A DNA stretch of 64,000 nt from CAVSUB01 sp963816725 (lineage in GTDB: Bacteria > Acidobacteriota > Vicinamibacteria > Vicinamibacterales > 2-12-FULL-66-21): assembly GCA_963816725.1 (NCBI GenBank), contig CAWFMC010000014.1, forward strand, positions 186,001 through 250,000, read 5' to 3'. The notes beneath the pieces were generated by a model. The model made no database searches and was not told where the DNA came from. It saw only the letters and a program-made list of their open reading frames with translations. A program made the translations under genes and the position numbers. The number at the start of each line of letters is the position of its first letter. The stretch's first letter is position 1. Shown in pieces: positions 34,047 through 42,107 of this stretch.

Positions 34047-35111
34047 GTGGCTGACCCGGCTGATTTCCGCGAATCGATCGCTCCGGAGGACGACGGCGGA
34101 GGACCCGCGGAAGATGCCGCGATCCAGGCGATTGCCGCGATGCTGCTGGACAGCGTGCGGCGCCACACGCGACCCGGCGCGGTGGCGCAGCGGGACGCGC
34201 ATCCGAAGCACCACGCCATCGTCAGGGCCGAGTTCCAGGTCGAAGCCGATTTGCCAGCCGACCTGCGGCACGGCGTCTTCGCGACGCCGCGAAGTTATCC
34301 GGCTTGGATCCGCCTGTCGAACGGCGCGCCGGAGATTCGGCCGGATGCGAAATGGGATCAGCGCGGGCTGGCCATCAAGCTGCTCGACGTGCCCGGACGG
34401 AAGCTGCTGCCGGACGAGGCGGATGCGGCGACGCAGGATTTCGTGCTGGCCAGCTATCCGCGGTTCTTCATCCGCTCGGTGGCCGATTACGTCGCGTTCA
34501 CGCGCGCCGCGGCGACGCGGCGGACGTCGACGCTGTTCTCCTACTTTTTCCAGGGACCCCCATGGCGGTGGCGCATCCACGAGCTCGGGGCGCTGCTGGG
34601 ATCGCTCCGGCCGGCCGCCGATCTGCTGGCGCTCCGCTATTGGAGCCAGACGGCCTACCGGCTTGGGCCGCACGTCGTGAAGTACAGCGTCGGGCCGATT
34701 GCGGCTGCGGAGGAGCCGTTGGCACGCCGGGACCGGTCGCCGAACTTCCTGCGCGAGCGGCTGGCGGCGCGGCTGGCCCAGGCGCCGGCGCAGCTGCCGT
34801 TCCTGGTGCAGCGCCGCACCGACCCGGCGTCGATGCCGATCGAGGACGCGACGGTCGAGTGGAGCGAGGCGCGGGCGCCGTTGGTGCGGGTCGCGACGAT
34901 CACCATCCCGGTGCAGCGCTTCGATTCGCCGCAGCAGATGGCTCTGGCGGAACGGATCGCCTACACGCCATGGCACACCCTGCCGGAGCATCGGCCGCTC
35001 GGGAGCGTGAACCGAACGCGGCGCACGGTTTACCAGGCCGTCTCGCGGCTGCGCCATGACCTCAACGGGGTCGTCACCGGTGAGCCGACGACGCTCGACC
35101 TGGACGAGTAG
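34047..35111 (+). CDS. Catalase-related heme protein
   Basis: The product is about 354 aa, shorter than classical catalases (480-700). It matches the compact catalase-like family: AHPKHHAIVRAEFQVEADLP near the N-terminus (the position of the distal His), GVFATPRSYPAWIRLSNGAPE, QRGLAIKLLDVPG, ATQDFVLASYPRFFIRSVADY and the late segment LGPHVVKYSVGP. These proteins bind heme; some decompose peroxides, others act on lipid hydroperoxides. The start is GTG 34047, with an AGGA (34031-34034) upstream; an alternative GTG at 34026 lacks a signal. A TAGGAT box at 34030-34035 lies just 11 nt upstream. No signal peptide is seen. Confidence 0.75.
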   Translation: MADPADFRESIAPEDDGGGPAEDAAIQAIAAMLLDSVRRHTRPGAVAQRDAHPKHHAIVRAEFQVEADLPADLRHGVFATPRSYPAWIRLSNGAPEIRPDAKWDQRGLAIKLLDVPGRKLLPDEADAATQDFVLASYPRFFIRSVADYVAFTRAAATRRTSTLFSYFFQGPPWRWRIHELGALLGSLRPAADLLALRYWSQTAYRLGPHVVKYSVGPIAAAEEPLARRDRSPNFLRERLAARLAQAPAQLPFLVQRRTDPASMPIEDATVEWSEARAPLVRVATITIPVQRFDSPQQMALAERIAYTPWHTLPEHRPLGSVNRTRRTVYQAVSRLRHDLNGVVTGEPTTLDLDE

Positions 35112-35130
35112 CGAAGCACTGGGGCGCAAG

Positions 35131-35358
35131 GGTTCTGCAGGTTCGGGGGTTCGAAGGGTGCGTGTTCCAGGGTTCTCGGGTTCTCAGGTTCGAGCTCTCC
35201 ATCCCCGCGGGACTTTTCCGATCGGCGGCGGCAGTCCTGCAATGCGGGCGCGCTCTACTCAGACGCGCCGCTCTCTTGTATCGAACCCCAGAACCAGTAG
35301 AACCCGCGAACGCGCACCTTTCGAACCCCCCGAACCCGTCGAACCCGTAGAACCCTAC
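35131..35358. repeat. GGTTC(G) / (C)GAACC fold-back array
   Basis: The left arm runs GGTTCTGCAGGTTCGGGGG, with GGGTGCGTGTTC inside. The right arm has TATCGAACCCCAGAACC and later GAACGCGCACC, then CGAACCCGTCGAACCC units. The two arms, including the GGGTGCG/CGCACC cores, are mutually complementary around a 70-bp unique centre. It has the same plan as the array at 29472 and fills the 284-bp gap between the catalase-like gene and the PLP enzyme. Confidence 0.85.
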
Positions 35359-35383
35359 CCTAGCCATTTCCCGCAAACCGCCA

Positions 35384-35389
35384 TAGTCT
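35384..35389 (+). promoter_or_regulatory. -10 box (TAGTCT) 6 nt before the PLP-enzyme start
   Basis: TAGTCT, six bases, then ATG at 35396. This spacing would start the transcript at the initiation codon. Confidence 0.35.
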
Positions 35390-35395
35390 GTCTGG

Positions 35396-36619
35396 ATGGC
35401 TCTGGACAAGCTTGATGCGGCGCTCGCCGCCGATCTGATCGCGCTCGAACAGGACGGCCGGGCCAAGGCGCCGGAGAGGGTGATCGTCTCGTATCGACCG
35501 CCCGAGGGATCGCGCGGGCCGCGCTACCGGCTGCGCGGCAGCGATCGCGACTACGTCCGGATGAACAGCAACAGCTATCTCTCGCTGTCGCACCATCCCA
35601 AGGTCCTCGAGGCGGCGGACGCCGCGTCGCACCTCTTCGGCGCCGGGCCCGGTGCGGTGCGCTTCATCGACGGCACCTTTGCCCCGCATGTCGAGCTCGA
35701 GAGCCGGATCGCGCGGTTCGTCTCGCGGCCCGCGGCGCGCGCCTTCAACTCCGCCTACACCACGATGCTGGGAGTGGCGATCACGCTGTCAGGCCCTGAT
35801 ACCTACTGGATTGGCGACGCGCTCAATCACAACTGCATCATTCGAGCGATGCGCATCGCCAACGTGCCCTCGACCCAGCGGGCCATCTTCCGCCATAACG
35901 ACGTCGCGGACCTTGACCATCACCTGTCGCAGGTACCGGCAGGCACCGGCCGGGTGCTGGTGATCTTCGACGGCATCTTCTCGATGCGCGGCGATCACGC
36001 GCCGCTGCCGGAGATCGCCGCGACGATCGCCCGGCACGAGGGACGTTTCCGCGACGGCATCATCACGATCATGGACGACTCGCATGGCATTGCCGCCTAC
36101 GGCTCGACCGGGCGCGGCACCGAGGAGCACTGCGGCACCAAGGTCGACATCTTCATCGGGACGTTCGGCAAAGCGTTCGGCGTGAACGGCGGGTTCGTGG
36201 CTGGGAGCGAAACGCTGGTCGAAGCGGTCCGCCAGAAGGCGGACACCTACATCTACACCAACCCGCTCGGCGCCGCGGATTGCGCCGCAGCGATTGCCGC
36301 GGTGGACGTGGCGGACAGTGGCGAAGGACGCGAGCGGTTGGCGCACCTCAAGGCACGTACCGATCAGTTCCGGGCCGGGCTGGCCGATCTGGGGTTCGAG
36401 TCGATCGCCGGGCCGCACCCGGTGGTGCCGCTGATGGTGAGGGATACGGATCGCACACGACAGATGGTCCGCGGTCTCTTCGAGCGCGGCATCCTCGCCG
36501 TCGGTCTGGCGTTCCCGGTGGTGCCGCGCGGGGACGACACGATTCGTTTTCAGATCAACGCCGCCCACACGGCCGCCGACATCGACGAAGTGCTCGGCGT
36601 GCTCGCCGATCTGCGCTGA
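35396..36619 (+). CDS. Glycine C-acetyltransferase / AONS-family PLP enzyme
   Basis: The product is 407 aa of the alpha-oxoamine synthase family (KBL, BioF, HemA, SPT). Visible marks are MNSNSYLSLSHHPKV, GAGPGAVRFIDGTFAPHVELE, the cofactor-stacking region ALNHNCIIRAMR, DDSHGIAAYGSTGRG and the PLP lysine K259 in GTFGKAFGVNGGF. The enzyme condenses an amino acid with an acyl-CoA. Motif style (FIDGTF, HPVVPLMVRD) favours glycine C-acetyltransferase, but the N-terminal extension means other acyl-CoA substrates are possible. It is monocistronic, preceded by a fold-back array and a TAGTCT box. Confidence 0.83.
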   Translation: MALDKLDAALAADLIALEQDGRAKAPERVIVSYRPPEGSRGPRYRLRGSDRDYVRMNSNSYLSLSHHPKVLEAADAASHLFGAGPGAVRFIDGTFAPHVELESRIARFVSRPAARAFNSAYTTMLGVAITLSGPDTYWIGDALNHNCIIRAMRIANVPSTQRAIFRHNDVADLDHHLSQVPAGTGRVLVIFDGIFSMRGDHAPLPEIAATIARHEGRFRDGIITIMDDSHGIAAYGSTGRGTEEHCGTKVDIFIGTFGKAFGVNGGFVAGSETLVEAVRQKADTYIYTNPLGAADCAAAIAAVDVADSGEGRERLAHLKARTDQFRAGLADLGFESIAGPHPVVPLMVRDTDRTRQMVRGLFERGILAVGLAFPVVPRGDDTIRFQINAAHTAADIDEVLGVLADLR

Positions 36620-36639
36620 TCGTCAGGACGGTCCCAGAA

Positions 36640-37521
36640 TTACTTCGCGGCGAGTCGCAGTTCGACCCAGCCGCTGAGCGGCTTGGCCTGCTCCGGCCGG
36701 TCCATTCCGCCGCCACCACCACCGCCACCACCGCCGCGCCGGCCCATGCCGCCACCGCCGCCACCGAACCCGCCGCCGCGCCCGCCCCCGCCGCCGCCAC
36801 CCATGCCGCCGCCGCGTCCACCCTCGCGCCCGCGCCCTTCAGGCATCTCCAGTTTGGGCATTTCGAGACCCACTGAAATCGTCTGGCCCGGTTTGGCCCC
36901 GACACCATACGGATGCGCCTCCGTCGGCGCGAGCGGAACCTTGAGCTCGTAAGCCAGCAGCCCTTCGGCCTGCCCGACCTTGACGGCGATCCCCGGCGCC
37001 TGATCCGCCGTATAACTTCGCGCATCGTCCTTCGACGCCCCCAGGACCTCGAGGCGGTTGGCGGGCTCGAGCGGCGGCGGCGGGGACAGCTGGCGCGACT
37101 GGCCGTCCTGGCCGCTGTGATCGGAGGTGCCTGATCCGCCGCCCTGGCGCCGGCCATGAAATTCCTCTTCACTCACACCGGCGCCGATCGGGAACTTCAA
37201 TCCGAACTTCTTCTTGTCCTTGTCGCCGGCGTCGAACCAGACGATGAGCCCCTGGCGGAGGATTTGACGGCGCACCGCCGGATCGCTCGCGGTCAGGACG
37301 AGAAACAGCGAGTCACCGTCGTTGACCGCGGCCATCGACAGCGGCTCGTCGTTGAACGGCGCCAGCGGGCCCGCCCAGTCGGTCGGAGAACCGTCGACGA
37401 CAATCGGCGTCGACGCCCACTGGCTGTCGAAGTGCGCGCGCTTGTCGTGCGCGGACAACGAGACCACGGCGAGACCCAGCGTGGAAAGGAGAATGACTGC
37501 GGCGCGGGTGCGGGTATGCAT
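36640..37521 (-). CDS. Secreted protein with CBM9/DOMON-like domain and Gly-rich C-terminus
   Basis: The product is 293 aa. A signal peptide (AAVILLSTLGLAVVSLSA) is followed by a beta-sandwich domain of the CBM9/DOMON kind (WASTPIVVDGSPTDWAGPLAPF, DGDSLFLVLTASDP, GLIVWFDAGDK). The C-terminal third is extremely Gly/Arg-rich (runs such as GGGMGGGGGGG and GMGRRGGGG) before a short DRPEQAKPLSGWVELRLAAK tail. It is the last gene of the ECF sigma operon, 9 bp after the LTXXQ protein gene. The Gly/Met/Arg-rich tract could bind metals or form a flexible surface layer; this is inference. Confidence 0.7.
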   Translation of the reverse strand: MHTRTRAAVILLSTLGLAVVSLSAHDKRAHFDSQWASTPIVVDGSPTDWAGPLAPFNDEPLSMAAVNDGDSLFLVLTASDPAVRRQILRQGLIVWFDAGDKDKKKFGLKFPIGAGVSEEEFHGRRQGGGSGTSDHSGQDGQSRQLSPPPPLEPANRLEVLGASKDDARSYTADQAPGIAVKVGQAEGLLAYELKVPLAPTEAHPYGVGAKPGQTISVGLEMPKLEMPEGRGREGGRGGGMGGGGGGGRGGGFGGGGGGMGRRGGGGGGGGGGMDRPEQAKPLSGWVELRLAAK

Positions 37522-37530
37522 GATGTGTGG

Positions 37531-37986
37531 TCAGCGATCGCTGGGGGGGCGATCGGCTCGGCCGCGACGTCCAGGGCCTCGCGGCGGGTTCTCCGTGATC
37601 CAGCGATCGAATTTCGGCTGCTGCTCCGGCGTGAGCTCCTGACGGATCTTGTCGCGGAGCTCGCGCTGCTCGGTCTCGAGCCGATCGTGCGTGTCCTGCT
37701 GCAGGCTGTCGAGGCGTTCGCGGCTCGTCTTGAGTACGACGCCAATCCGGCTGCGCTGGTCTTCCGTCAGCTGGAGATCGCGCGTCAGGCGCTCGAGCAG
37801 CAGGCCCGGAGGCGGGCCGCCCCGGCGGCCGACCGGCGGTCCTTGCGGCCCGGACAGTTCGGCGAACGGCCGGCCCGGCGGCCGAGCGACCATGCGCCGG
37901 CCAAGCAGCACGCCGCTCGCCAGGCCGACGCAGAAGACGGCCAGCACGAAGGAGGCGAACCAGATGCGCGCCCGGCTATCGGACAT
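37531..37986 (-). CDS. Membrane-anchored LTXXQ (CpxP/CnrX-like) periplasmic sensor protein
   Basis: The product is 151 aa. One N-terminal transmembrane segment (IWFASFVLAVFCVGLASGVLLG) is followed by a Pro/Gly-rich linker and a helical domain with two LTxxQ-type motifs (LTEDQRSRI and LTPEQQPKF), as in the CpxP/Spy/CnrX/ZraP group of envelope stress or metal sensors. Start ATG 37986 is six bases after GAGG; 37992 is an in-frame alternative. It overlaps the anti-sigma gene end. Its place right after sigma and anti-sigma matches the CnrYXH arrangement, in which such a protein senses metal and controls the anti-sigma. Confidence 0.78.
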   Translation of the reverse strand: MSDSRARIWFASFVLAVFCVGLASGVLLGRRMVARPPGRPFAELSGPQGPPVGRRGGPPPGLLLERLTRDLQLTEDQRSRIGVVLKTSRERLDSLQQDTHDRLETEQRELRDKIRQELTPEQQPKFDRWITENPPRGPGRRGRADRPPSDR

Positions 37987-38500
37987 CCGCATCCTCGCGC
38001 GAGGCGCTGCTGCCGCCGAGCAGCATGGTTTCGAGCAACGCGTCGGAGCTGGTGCGATCCTGCCAGACCGCCGCCGCCACCGAGGAGGTCTCGTTCACGC
38101 CGCGAGTCCACGTATCGAGCGTCGCAGCGGTTTCAGCCGCACTCGGATTGATGCTCGGGGCCGAAGATGAGCCGGCGAACACCGCGATGAGGAGAATCGC
38201 CAACGCCACCGGCGCGAGTCCGAGGGTCCACGTGCGCCAGTCGAGCAGGCCGAGCCAACCGGAGTCTTCGTCGAGCCGCGCCGCCAGCTTGGCGGCGAAG
38301 GCGGGAGATGGCTGGAGCGCCGGCCGCGACCGGAGGACGCCGGCCACGAAGCGCTGCTCGGCCAGCGCGGCACGGCACTCCGTGCAGTGATCCAGGTGCG
38401 CGTCGAGGTCCGCGCGGTCGGCCGCCGTCAAGGCGTCCGACCCGCTCGTATCGGCGAGCCGGACGAGTTGCCGCTCGCGCTCGGCGCAGGCTCCCTTCAT
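37976..38500 (-). CDS. Anti-sigma factor with zinc-finger-like motif and one membrane helix
   Basis: The product is 174 aa. The cytoplasmic N-terminus has the HxxxCxxC zinc motif of ZAS anti-sigma factors in HLDHCTECRAAL. A single transmembrane helix (LGLAPVALAILLIAVFAG, about residues 90-110) precedes a periplasmic tail of about 60 residues. It should hold the upstream ECF sigma factor inactive at the membrane until a signal arrives. The ATG at 38500 overlaps the sigma stop (ATGA, 38497-38500). Confidence 0.88.
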   Translation of the reverse strand: MKGACAERERQLVRLADTSGSDALTAADRADLDAHLDHCTECRAALAEQRFVAGVLRSRPALQPSPAFAAKLAARLDEDSGWLGLLDWRTWTLGLAPVALAILLIAVFAGSSSAPSINPSAAETAATLDTWTRGVNETSSVAAAVWQDRTSSDALLETMLLGGSSASREDADVR

Positions 38501-39048
38501 CGCTTTCCAAGCTCCTTCTTCAACCGCTGACGAGCGCGGAAGATTCGCGATTCCACCGTCCCCATCGGCGTGCCGGTCACGTCCGCGATCGCCCGGTAGT
38601 CCAGCCCCTGCACGTCGCGAAGCGTGACTGCCAGGCGGAGGTCCTCGGGCAGCGCCGCCAGAGCGCGGTCGATGGCGTCGCGATCGAGCACTCGCCGCTC
38701 GAGATCCTCCGGATCCGCCGCCGACTCGATTGGATCGTCCAGCTCGTCGGACGCCGGACCGGCCACGAAGAGCCGGCGCCACCTCGATGCGCGTCCGCGA
38801 TGCGACTGGATCACGTTGATCGCCACCCGATACAACCAGGTCTGGAAGCTGCTCTCACCGCGGAACGAGGCCAGCCCGCGCCACGCCCGCACGAACACGT
38901 CCTGCGCAAGATCCTCGGCATCCCCGCTGCCGCCGGTCATCACCCGCGCGAGATTCAGGATCGCAGTCTGATACCGCCTGACCAGCTCGTCGAATGCCTC
39001 GCGGCTGCCGGCGGCGGCGGCGTCCACGAGCGCGCGGTCGGCATCCAC
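38497..39048 (-). CDS. ECF RNA polymerase sigma factor
   Basis: The product is 183 aa. Region 2 is clear (FDELVRRYQTAILNLARVMTG, AEDLAQDVFVRAWRGL, FQTWLYRVAINVIQS), and region 4 shows the -35-binding helix-turn-helix (ALPEDLRLAVTLRDVQGLDY, VTGTPMGTVESRIFRARQRL). It is the first gene of the operon sigma / anti-sigma / LTXXQ sensor / Gly-rich protein, and lies head-to-head with a Spy-like gene 141 bp away, which it may also control. Confidence 0.93.
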   Translation of the reverse strand: MDADRALVDAAAAGSREAFDELVRRYQTAILNLARVMTGGSGDAEDLAQDVFVRAWRGLASFRGESSFQTWLYRVAINVIQSHRGRASRWRRLFVAGPASDELDDPIESAADPEDLERRVLDRDAIDRALAALPEDLRLAVTLRDVQGLDYRAIADVTGTPMGTVESRIFRARQRLKKELGKR

Positions 39049-39189
39049 TCAGCGATGATCCTCGGCGCCCGGGGCGCGCTGCCAGATTGGACTCCGGGCC
39101 GATCCCGTTTCTTCCCGCACGAGAAAAGAATTTGTCCGGGAATATTCTTCCACGCCCGGCGGTCCAAGCCTGCACAGGAGAACTCGCCC

Positions 39190-39645
39190 ATGATCAAGAA
39201 GACAAGCCCGACCCGCGTGGTCATCACACTACTCGCCGTGGCCGCACTGGCTGCCACAGTCGCCGCCCAGGCCCCCGGCGGCCGCGGCCCCGGCCGGATG
39301 GGACCCGGATTCGGCGGTCCCGGACCGATGCCGATGCTGCAACGCCTCGACCTGACCGATGCCCAGAAGGAACAGGTCAAGGCCCTGACCGCCGAGCGGG
39401 CCACGCAGGGCGCAGGCCGGACACTCGCCGGCCTCGAACGTGACCTCAACGCGGCGGTGATGGCGGATTCGCCGGACACCGCCAAAATCGAGCAGCTGAA
39501 GACGGCCATTCTCGAAGCGCAGACGGCAGCGCTGAACGAACGGGTCGACCTGGAACTGCGGATCGCCCAGATTCTGACCCCCGAGCAGCGGCAGAAAGCG
39601 CGCGAGATATCGGCCGAACCGCGCGGCCGCGGTCAGCGGTTCTGA
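39190..39645 (+). CDS. Spy/CpxP-like periplasmic LTXXQ protein
   Basis: The product is 151 aa. The signal peptide (VVITLLAVAALAATVAAQA) is followed by a Gly/Met/Pro-rich segment (GRGPGRMGPGFGGPGPMPM) and a helical core with LTDAQKEQV and LTPEQRQKA motifs. Spy-like proteins are periplasmic chaperones or metal-binding modulators. ATG 39190 has AGGAGA nine bases upstream. It diverges from the ECF sigma gene and is probably part of its regulon. Confidence 0.85.
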   Translation: MIKKTSPTRVVITLLAVAALAATVAAQAPGGRGPGRMGPGFGGPGPMPMLQRLDLTDAQKEQVKALTAERATQGAGRTLAGLERDLNAAVMADSPDTAKIEQLKTAILEAQTAALNERVDLELRIAQILTPEQRQKAREISAEPRGRGQRF

Positions 39646-39727
39646 TCGATTCGTCAGGTGCAGGACGGCTGGTCCGGGCAGCGTACCTCCGCTGCCCGGC
39701 CGGCCGGCTCACGTCGCGTCGAGGCGG

Positions 39728-39733
39728 TATGAT
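39728..39733 (+). promoter_or_regulatory. -10 box (TATGAT) 6 nt before the DUF2207 gene
   Basis: TATGAT is followed by CCCGCC and the ATG at 39740, placing the expected transcript start at the initiation codon. No Shine-Dalgarno is present. Confidence 0.4.
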
Positions 39734-39739
39734 CCCGCC

Positions 39740-41455
39740 ATGCGTCCCTCGATCCGCACGGCGGTCGTCACCACGGCCGTGGCTGTCGTCCTGGCGCTCA
39801 CCGCGTCACCCGCCGCCGCCAAGAGCTACTTCGCCGAGCGCTTCGATTCATTGATCCGGGTGATGCCCGGCGGCGCGCTGGAGATCACCGAGACCGCGGT
39901 GTTCCGGTTCGAGAGCGGGACATTCGATCACGTCTTCAGGGAGATCTCGACGCGGCTGACGGACGGTATCGACATCGTCGGTGCGAGCATGGACGGCCGT
40001 CCATTCCCGACTGGCGCCGGTGTCGGTCAGATCGAGGTCTCGGGCCAATCCAAGGTGCGGGTGCAGTGGCGATTCGCGCCGGTCAGCGGCACGAGCCACG
40101 TGTTCGTCCTCACCTACCTCGCGCGCGGGGTCGTCATGCAGGCTCCAGACGCGGACGTGCTCGCGTGGCGGGGGCTGCCCCGCGAGCACCAGTACCGCAT
40201 CGACGCATCAGCGATCGAGTTCGTGCTGCCGGGGCCGGCCGGCGCAGCCGGCGAGCACGCCGCCACGCCCACGACGTCGTCGCGCCGCGTCGATGGGGCG
40301 GTCACCGTCCACGTCGAGTCGGGGCCGGACGACGTGACATCTCCGCCGCTGCACGCCCGCATCATCGCGGACCAGATCCGCCCGGACGGCTGGGTGGAAG
40401 CCTCCTTCCGGCTGCCGAAGGGCAGCGTCATCGCCGCCCCGCCAGCCTGGCAGGAGTCCGCGATCGCCGCGGCCGCAGCCGCGCCGCGCTGGCTTGCCGC
40501 CGCGGCGGTGCTCGTGCTCGCCGGCCTCGTACTCCTCTTCGGGCTGCGCCAGCAATACGATCCGCCGCCGGCCGATCTCTCGCCGCTGGGCAGCGGCGGC
40601 TCCCCGCCGGACCCGCTGGCGCCCGGTCTCGCCGGTGCCCTGCTGTCCAATGGACGGACGACGCTGGAGCACGCCATGGGGACAATGTTCTCGCTGGCCG
40701 AGCGCGGTGTCATCGCGATCGACGAGGCCCGCGGGCGCTTCGGCGTGCAGGATTTCACGATCACGCGTCAGCGATCGAAGGGGCCACTGGCGCCACACGA
40801 GCAGGCCCTGCTGGCGACGCTGTTCGACACGCGGCATCCCGAGCAGACGACCCTGAGCAGCGCGCGCAACCGGGTGACGCGCCGCTTGCGCCCGTTCGGG
40901 GTTGCGGTCCGGCAGGAACTGACCGAAGCGGGACTGGTCGACATCGAACGCAAGCGGATCCGCGATCGTTACGTCAGGATGGGGAGCGTGCTCCTGATCC
41001 TGGCCGGCCTGACAGTCCCGCTCGCGGCGATCTTCGTCAACCGGTTCGCCGGCTGGCCGATGCTCCTCCCGGCGGGGCTCGCGATCGTCGGCATCGCGAG
41101 CTTCATCTTCGCCGGATCGGTGACGCCGCTTTCGAACGAGGGCGTGCGCCGGGCGGCGAGGTGGCGGGGATTCCGGTCCTATCTCAAAGAGGTGAGCCGG
41201 CAGCGCGAGCAACCGGCGGTGCGCAACCTCGATGATCTCCTGCCCTTCGCGGTCGCGACCGGACTCGGCCCGTACTGGGGGCGCTACATCAAGAAGCACC
41301 CGGGCAGTGTCCCGGTGTGGTTCCGTGCGCTCTCGAACGCGTCCCAGGATCGCGCCTTCACCGCATTCGTCACCTCGTCTGCGTCGCACGGAGGAGGCGG
41401 GGCCGGGGCGGGCGGGGCCGGTGCAGCCGGCGGCGGAGCATCGGGGGCGGGATAG
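39740..41455 (+). CDS. DUF2207 domain-containing membrane protein
   Basis: The product is 571 aa. A signal peptide (AVVLALTASPAAA) leads to an extracytoplasmic beta-rich DUF2207 domain (FDSLIRVMPGGALEITETAVF, FDHVFREISTR, WRGLPREHQYRIDAS). A transmembrane helix (WLAAAAVLVLAGLVLLFG) follows, then a cytoplasmic winged-helix-like stretch and two more helices near residue 420. The end is a Gly/Ala-rich tail (GGGGAGAGGAGAAGGG), which is typical of DUF2207 proteins. Function is unknown. It appears monocistronic. Confidence 0.87.
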   Translation: MRPSIRTAVVTTAVAVVLALTASPAAAKSYFAERFDSLIRVMPGGALEITETAVFRFESGTFDHVFREISTRLTDGIDIVGASMDGRPFPTGAGVGQIEVSGQSKVRVQWRFAPVSGTSHVFVLTYLARGVVMQAPDADVLAWRGLPREHQYRIDASAIEFVLPGPAGAAGEHAATPTTSSRRVDGAVTVHVESGPDDVTSPPLHARIIADQIRPDGWVEASFRLPKGSVIAAPPAWQESAIAAAAAAPRWLAAAAVLVLAGLVLLFGLRQQYDPPPADLSPLGSGGSPPDPLAPGLAGALLSNGRTTLEHAMGTMFSLAERGVIAIDEARGRFGVQDFTITRQRSKGPLAPHEQALLATLFDTRHPEQTTLSSARNRVTRRLRPFGVAVRQELTEAGLVDIERKRIRDRYVRMGSVLLILAGLTVPLAAIFVNRFAGWPMLLPAGLAIVGIASFIFAGSVTPLSNEGVRRAARWRGFRSYLKEVSRQREQPAVRNLDDLLPFAVATGLGPYWGRYIKKHPGSVPVWFRALSNASQDRAFTAFVTSSASHGGGGAGAGGAGAAGGGASGAG

Positions 41456-41467
41456 GGGAGATTCGGA

Positions 41468-41525
41468 CGGGACCCGGGATCCGGGATCCGGGAACCCGGG
41501 ATCGGGGACCTGGGATCCGGGGGTG
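41468..41525. repeat. GGGATCCGGGA-type tandem repeat
   Basis: Tandem near-copies of CCCGGGATCCGGGATCCGGG and related units start 13 bp after the DUF2207 stop. The same sequence family occurs at 47495 and 58989. Confidence 0.7.
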
Positions 41526-41564
41526 GTTCACGTTCAGCGTTCAAGGTTCCGCTGGAGCGCACCA

Positions 41565-41654
41565 TTGAGCCGTCGTCCCTTGAGCCTTTCAGGCTTCAGC
41601 AGCCCTGAGCCTTCGGCCCTGAACCTTGAGCCCCTTGAGCCCTGAGCCGTCTGA
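41565..41654. repeat. TTGAGCC/CCTGAGCC tandem repeat
   Basis: There are about eight copies of a (C)TTGAGCC or CCTGAGCC unit, with one inverted AGGCTTCAG in the middle. It lies between the DUF2207 gene and the tiny operon read from the other side. The whole 230-bp gap 41456-41688 is repeat DNA. Confidence 0.6.
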
Positions 41655-41688
41655 GTTGCAAGCCTGGACCGACACGCCCGACTCCGAC

Positions 41689-41904
41689 CTAGCGTCCCGC
41701 CGCTCGGGCGAGGTGCGCGAGCATCTGCTGGCGGTGCGCGATCTCGCGGGTCGAGAGCGACGTCGGCTCGTGGAGCACCTGGTCGAAGGGCAGCGACCGC
41801 TGCGCATACGCCTCGCGGCGCGCCCGGGTGCGCTCGGCGCCTTCCTTGAAGCACTGAAAACAGATCGCGTGAGCCGCACAGATGTGATCCTGCGCTTTCA
41901 TCAC
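41689..41904 (-). CDS. Small hypothetical protein with a Cys/His cluster
   Basis: The product is 71 aa, family not recognised. Near the N-terminus it has a compact metal-ligand-like cluster, HICAAHAICFQCFKEG, with three Cys and two His. The rest is charged and helical, ending SLSTREIAHRQQMLAHLARAAGR. There is no signal peptide or membrane helix. Its ATG overlaps the stop of the next small gene (ATGA, 41901-41904), so the pair is translationally coupled. A zinc or iron site is suggested by the cysteines but not shown. Confidence 0.55.
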   Translation of the reverse strand: MMKAQDHICAAHAICFQCFKEGAERTRARREAYAQRSLPFDQVLHEPTSLSTREIAHRQQMLAHLARAAGR

Positions 41905-42107
41905 TGCACCTCTTCTGCCGTCTCGAGTACTCGCCGTGCGTTGATCTGAGCCTGATGGCGCCGGTGCGCGAGCACCTTGTACTTGTCCGGCCCCCGCATC
42001 GACCGCCAGGCCGGCACCAACCGCAGCGCCGACTGGCTCTGCCGGGTCGATTCCACCTCGTCGAATTCCAGGTTCCGCGCCAGCGCGCCGTCGATCCGTG
42101 CCGTCAC
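41901..42107 (-). CDS. Small basic hypothetical protein
   Basis: The product is 68 aa, rich in Arg and helical, with central segment LVPAWRSMRGPDKYKVLAHR. No family was recognised. ATG 42107 is preceded by GGGAGGCG, a usable ribosome binding site. It is the first gene of a two-gene unit with the Cys-rich small protein. Coupling and the ribosome binding site make it more credible than a chance frame. Confidence 0.5.
   Translation of the reverse strand: MTARIDGALARNLEFDEVESTRQSQSALRLVPAWRSMRGPDKYKVLAHRRHQAQINARRVLETAEEVQ

Noticed and set aside
29472..35358. CRISPR interpretation of the GGTTCGA arrays
   Set aside because: Units are 7-10 bp, degenerate and change orientation midway; there are no uniform spacers and no cas genes.
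36683..36952. Pro-rich plus-strand frame opposite the Gly-rich tract
   Set aside because: Poly-Pro/Arg is the antisense of Gly/Arg codons in the secreted protein gene, which has a signal peptide and operon context.
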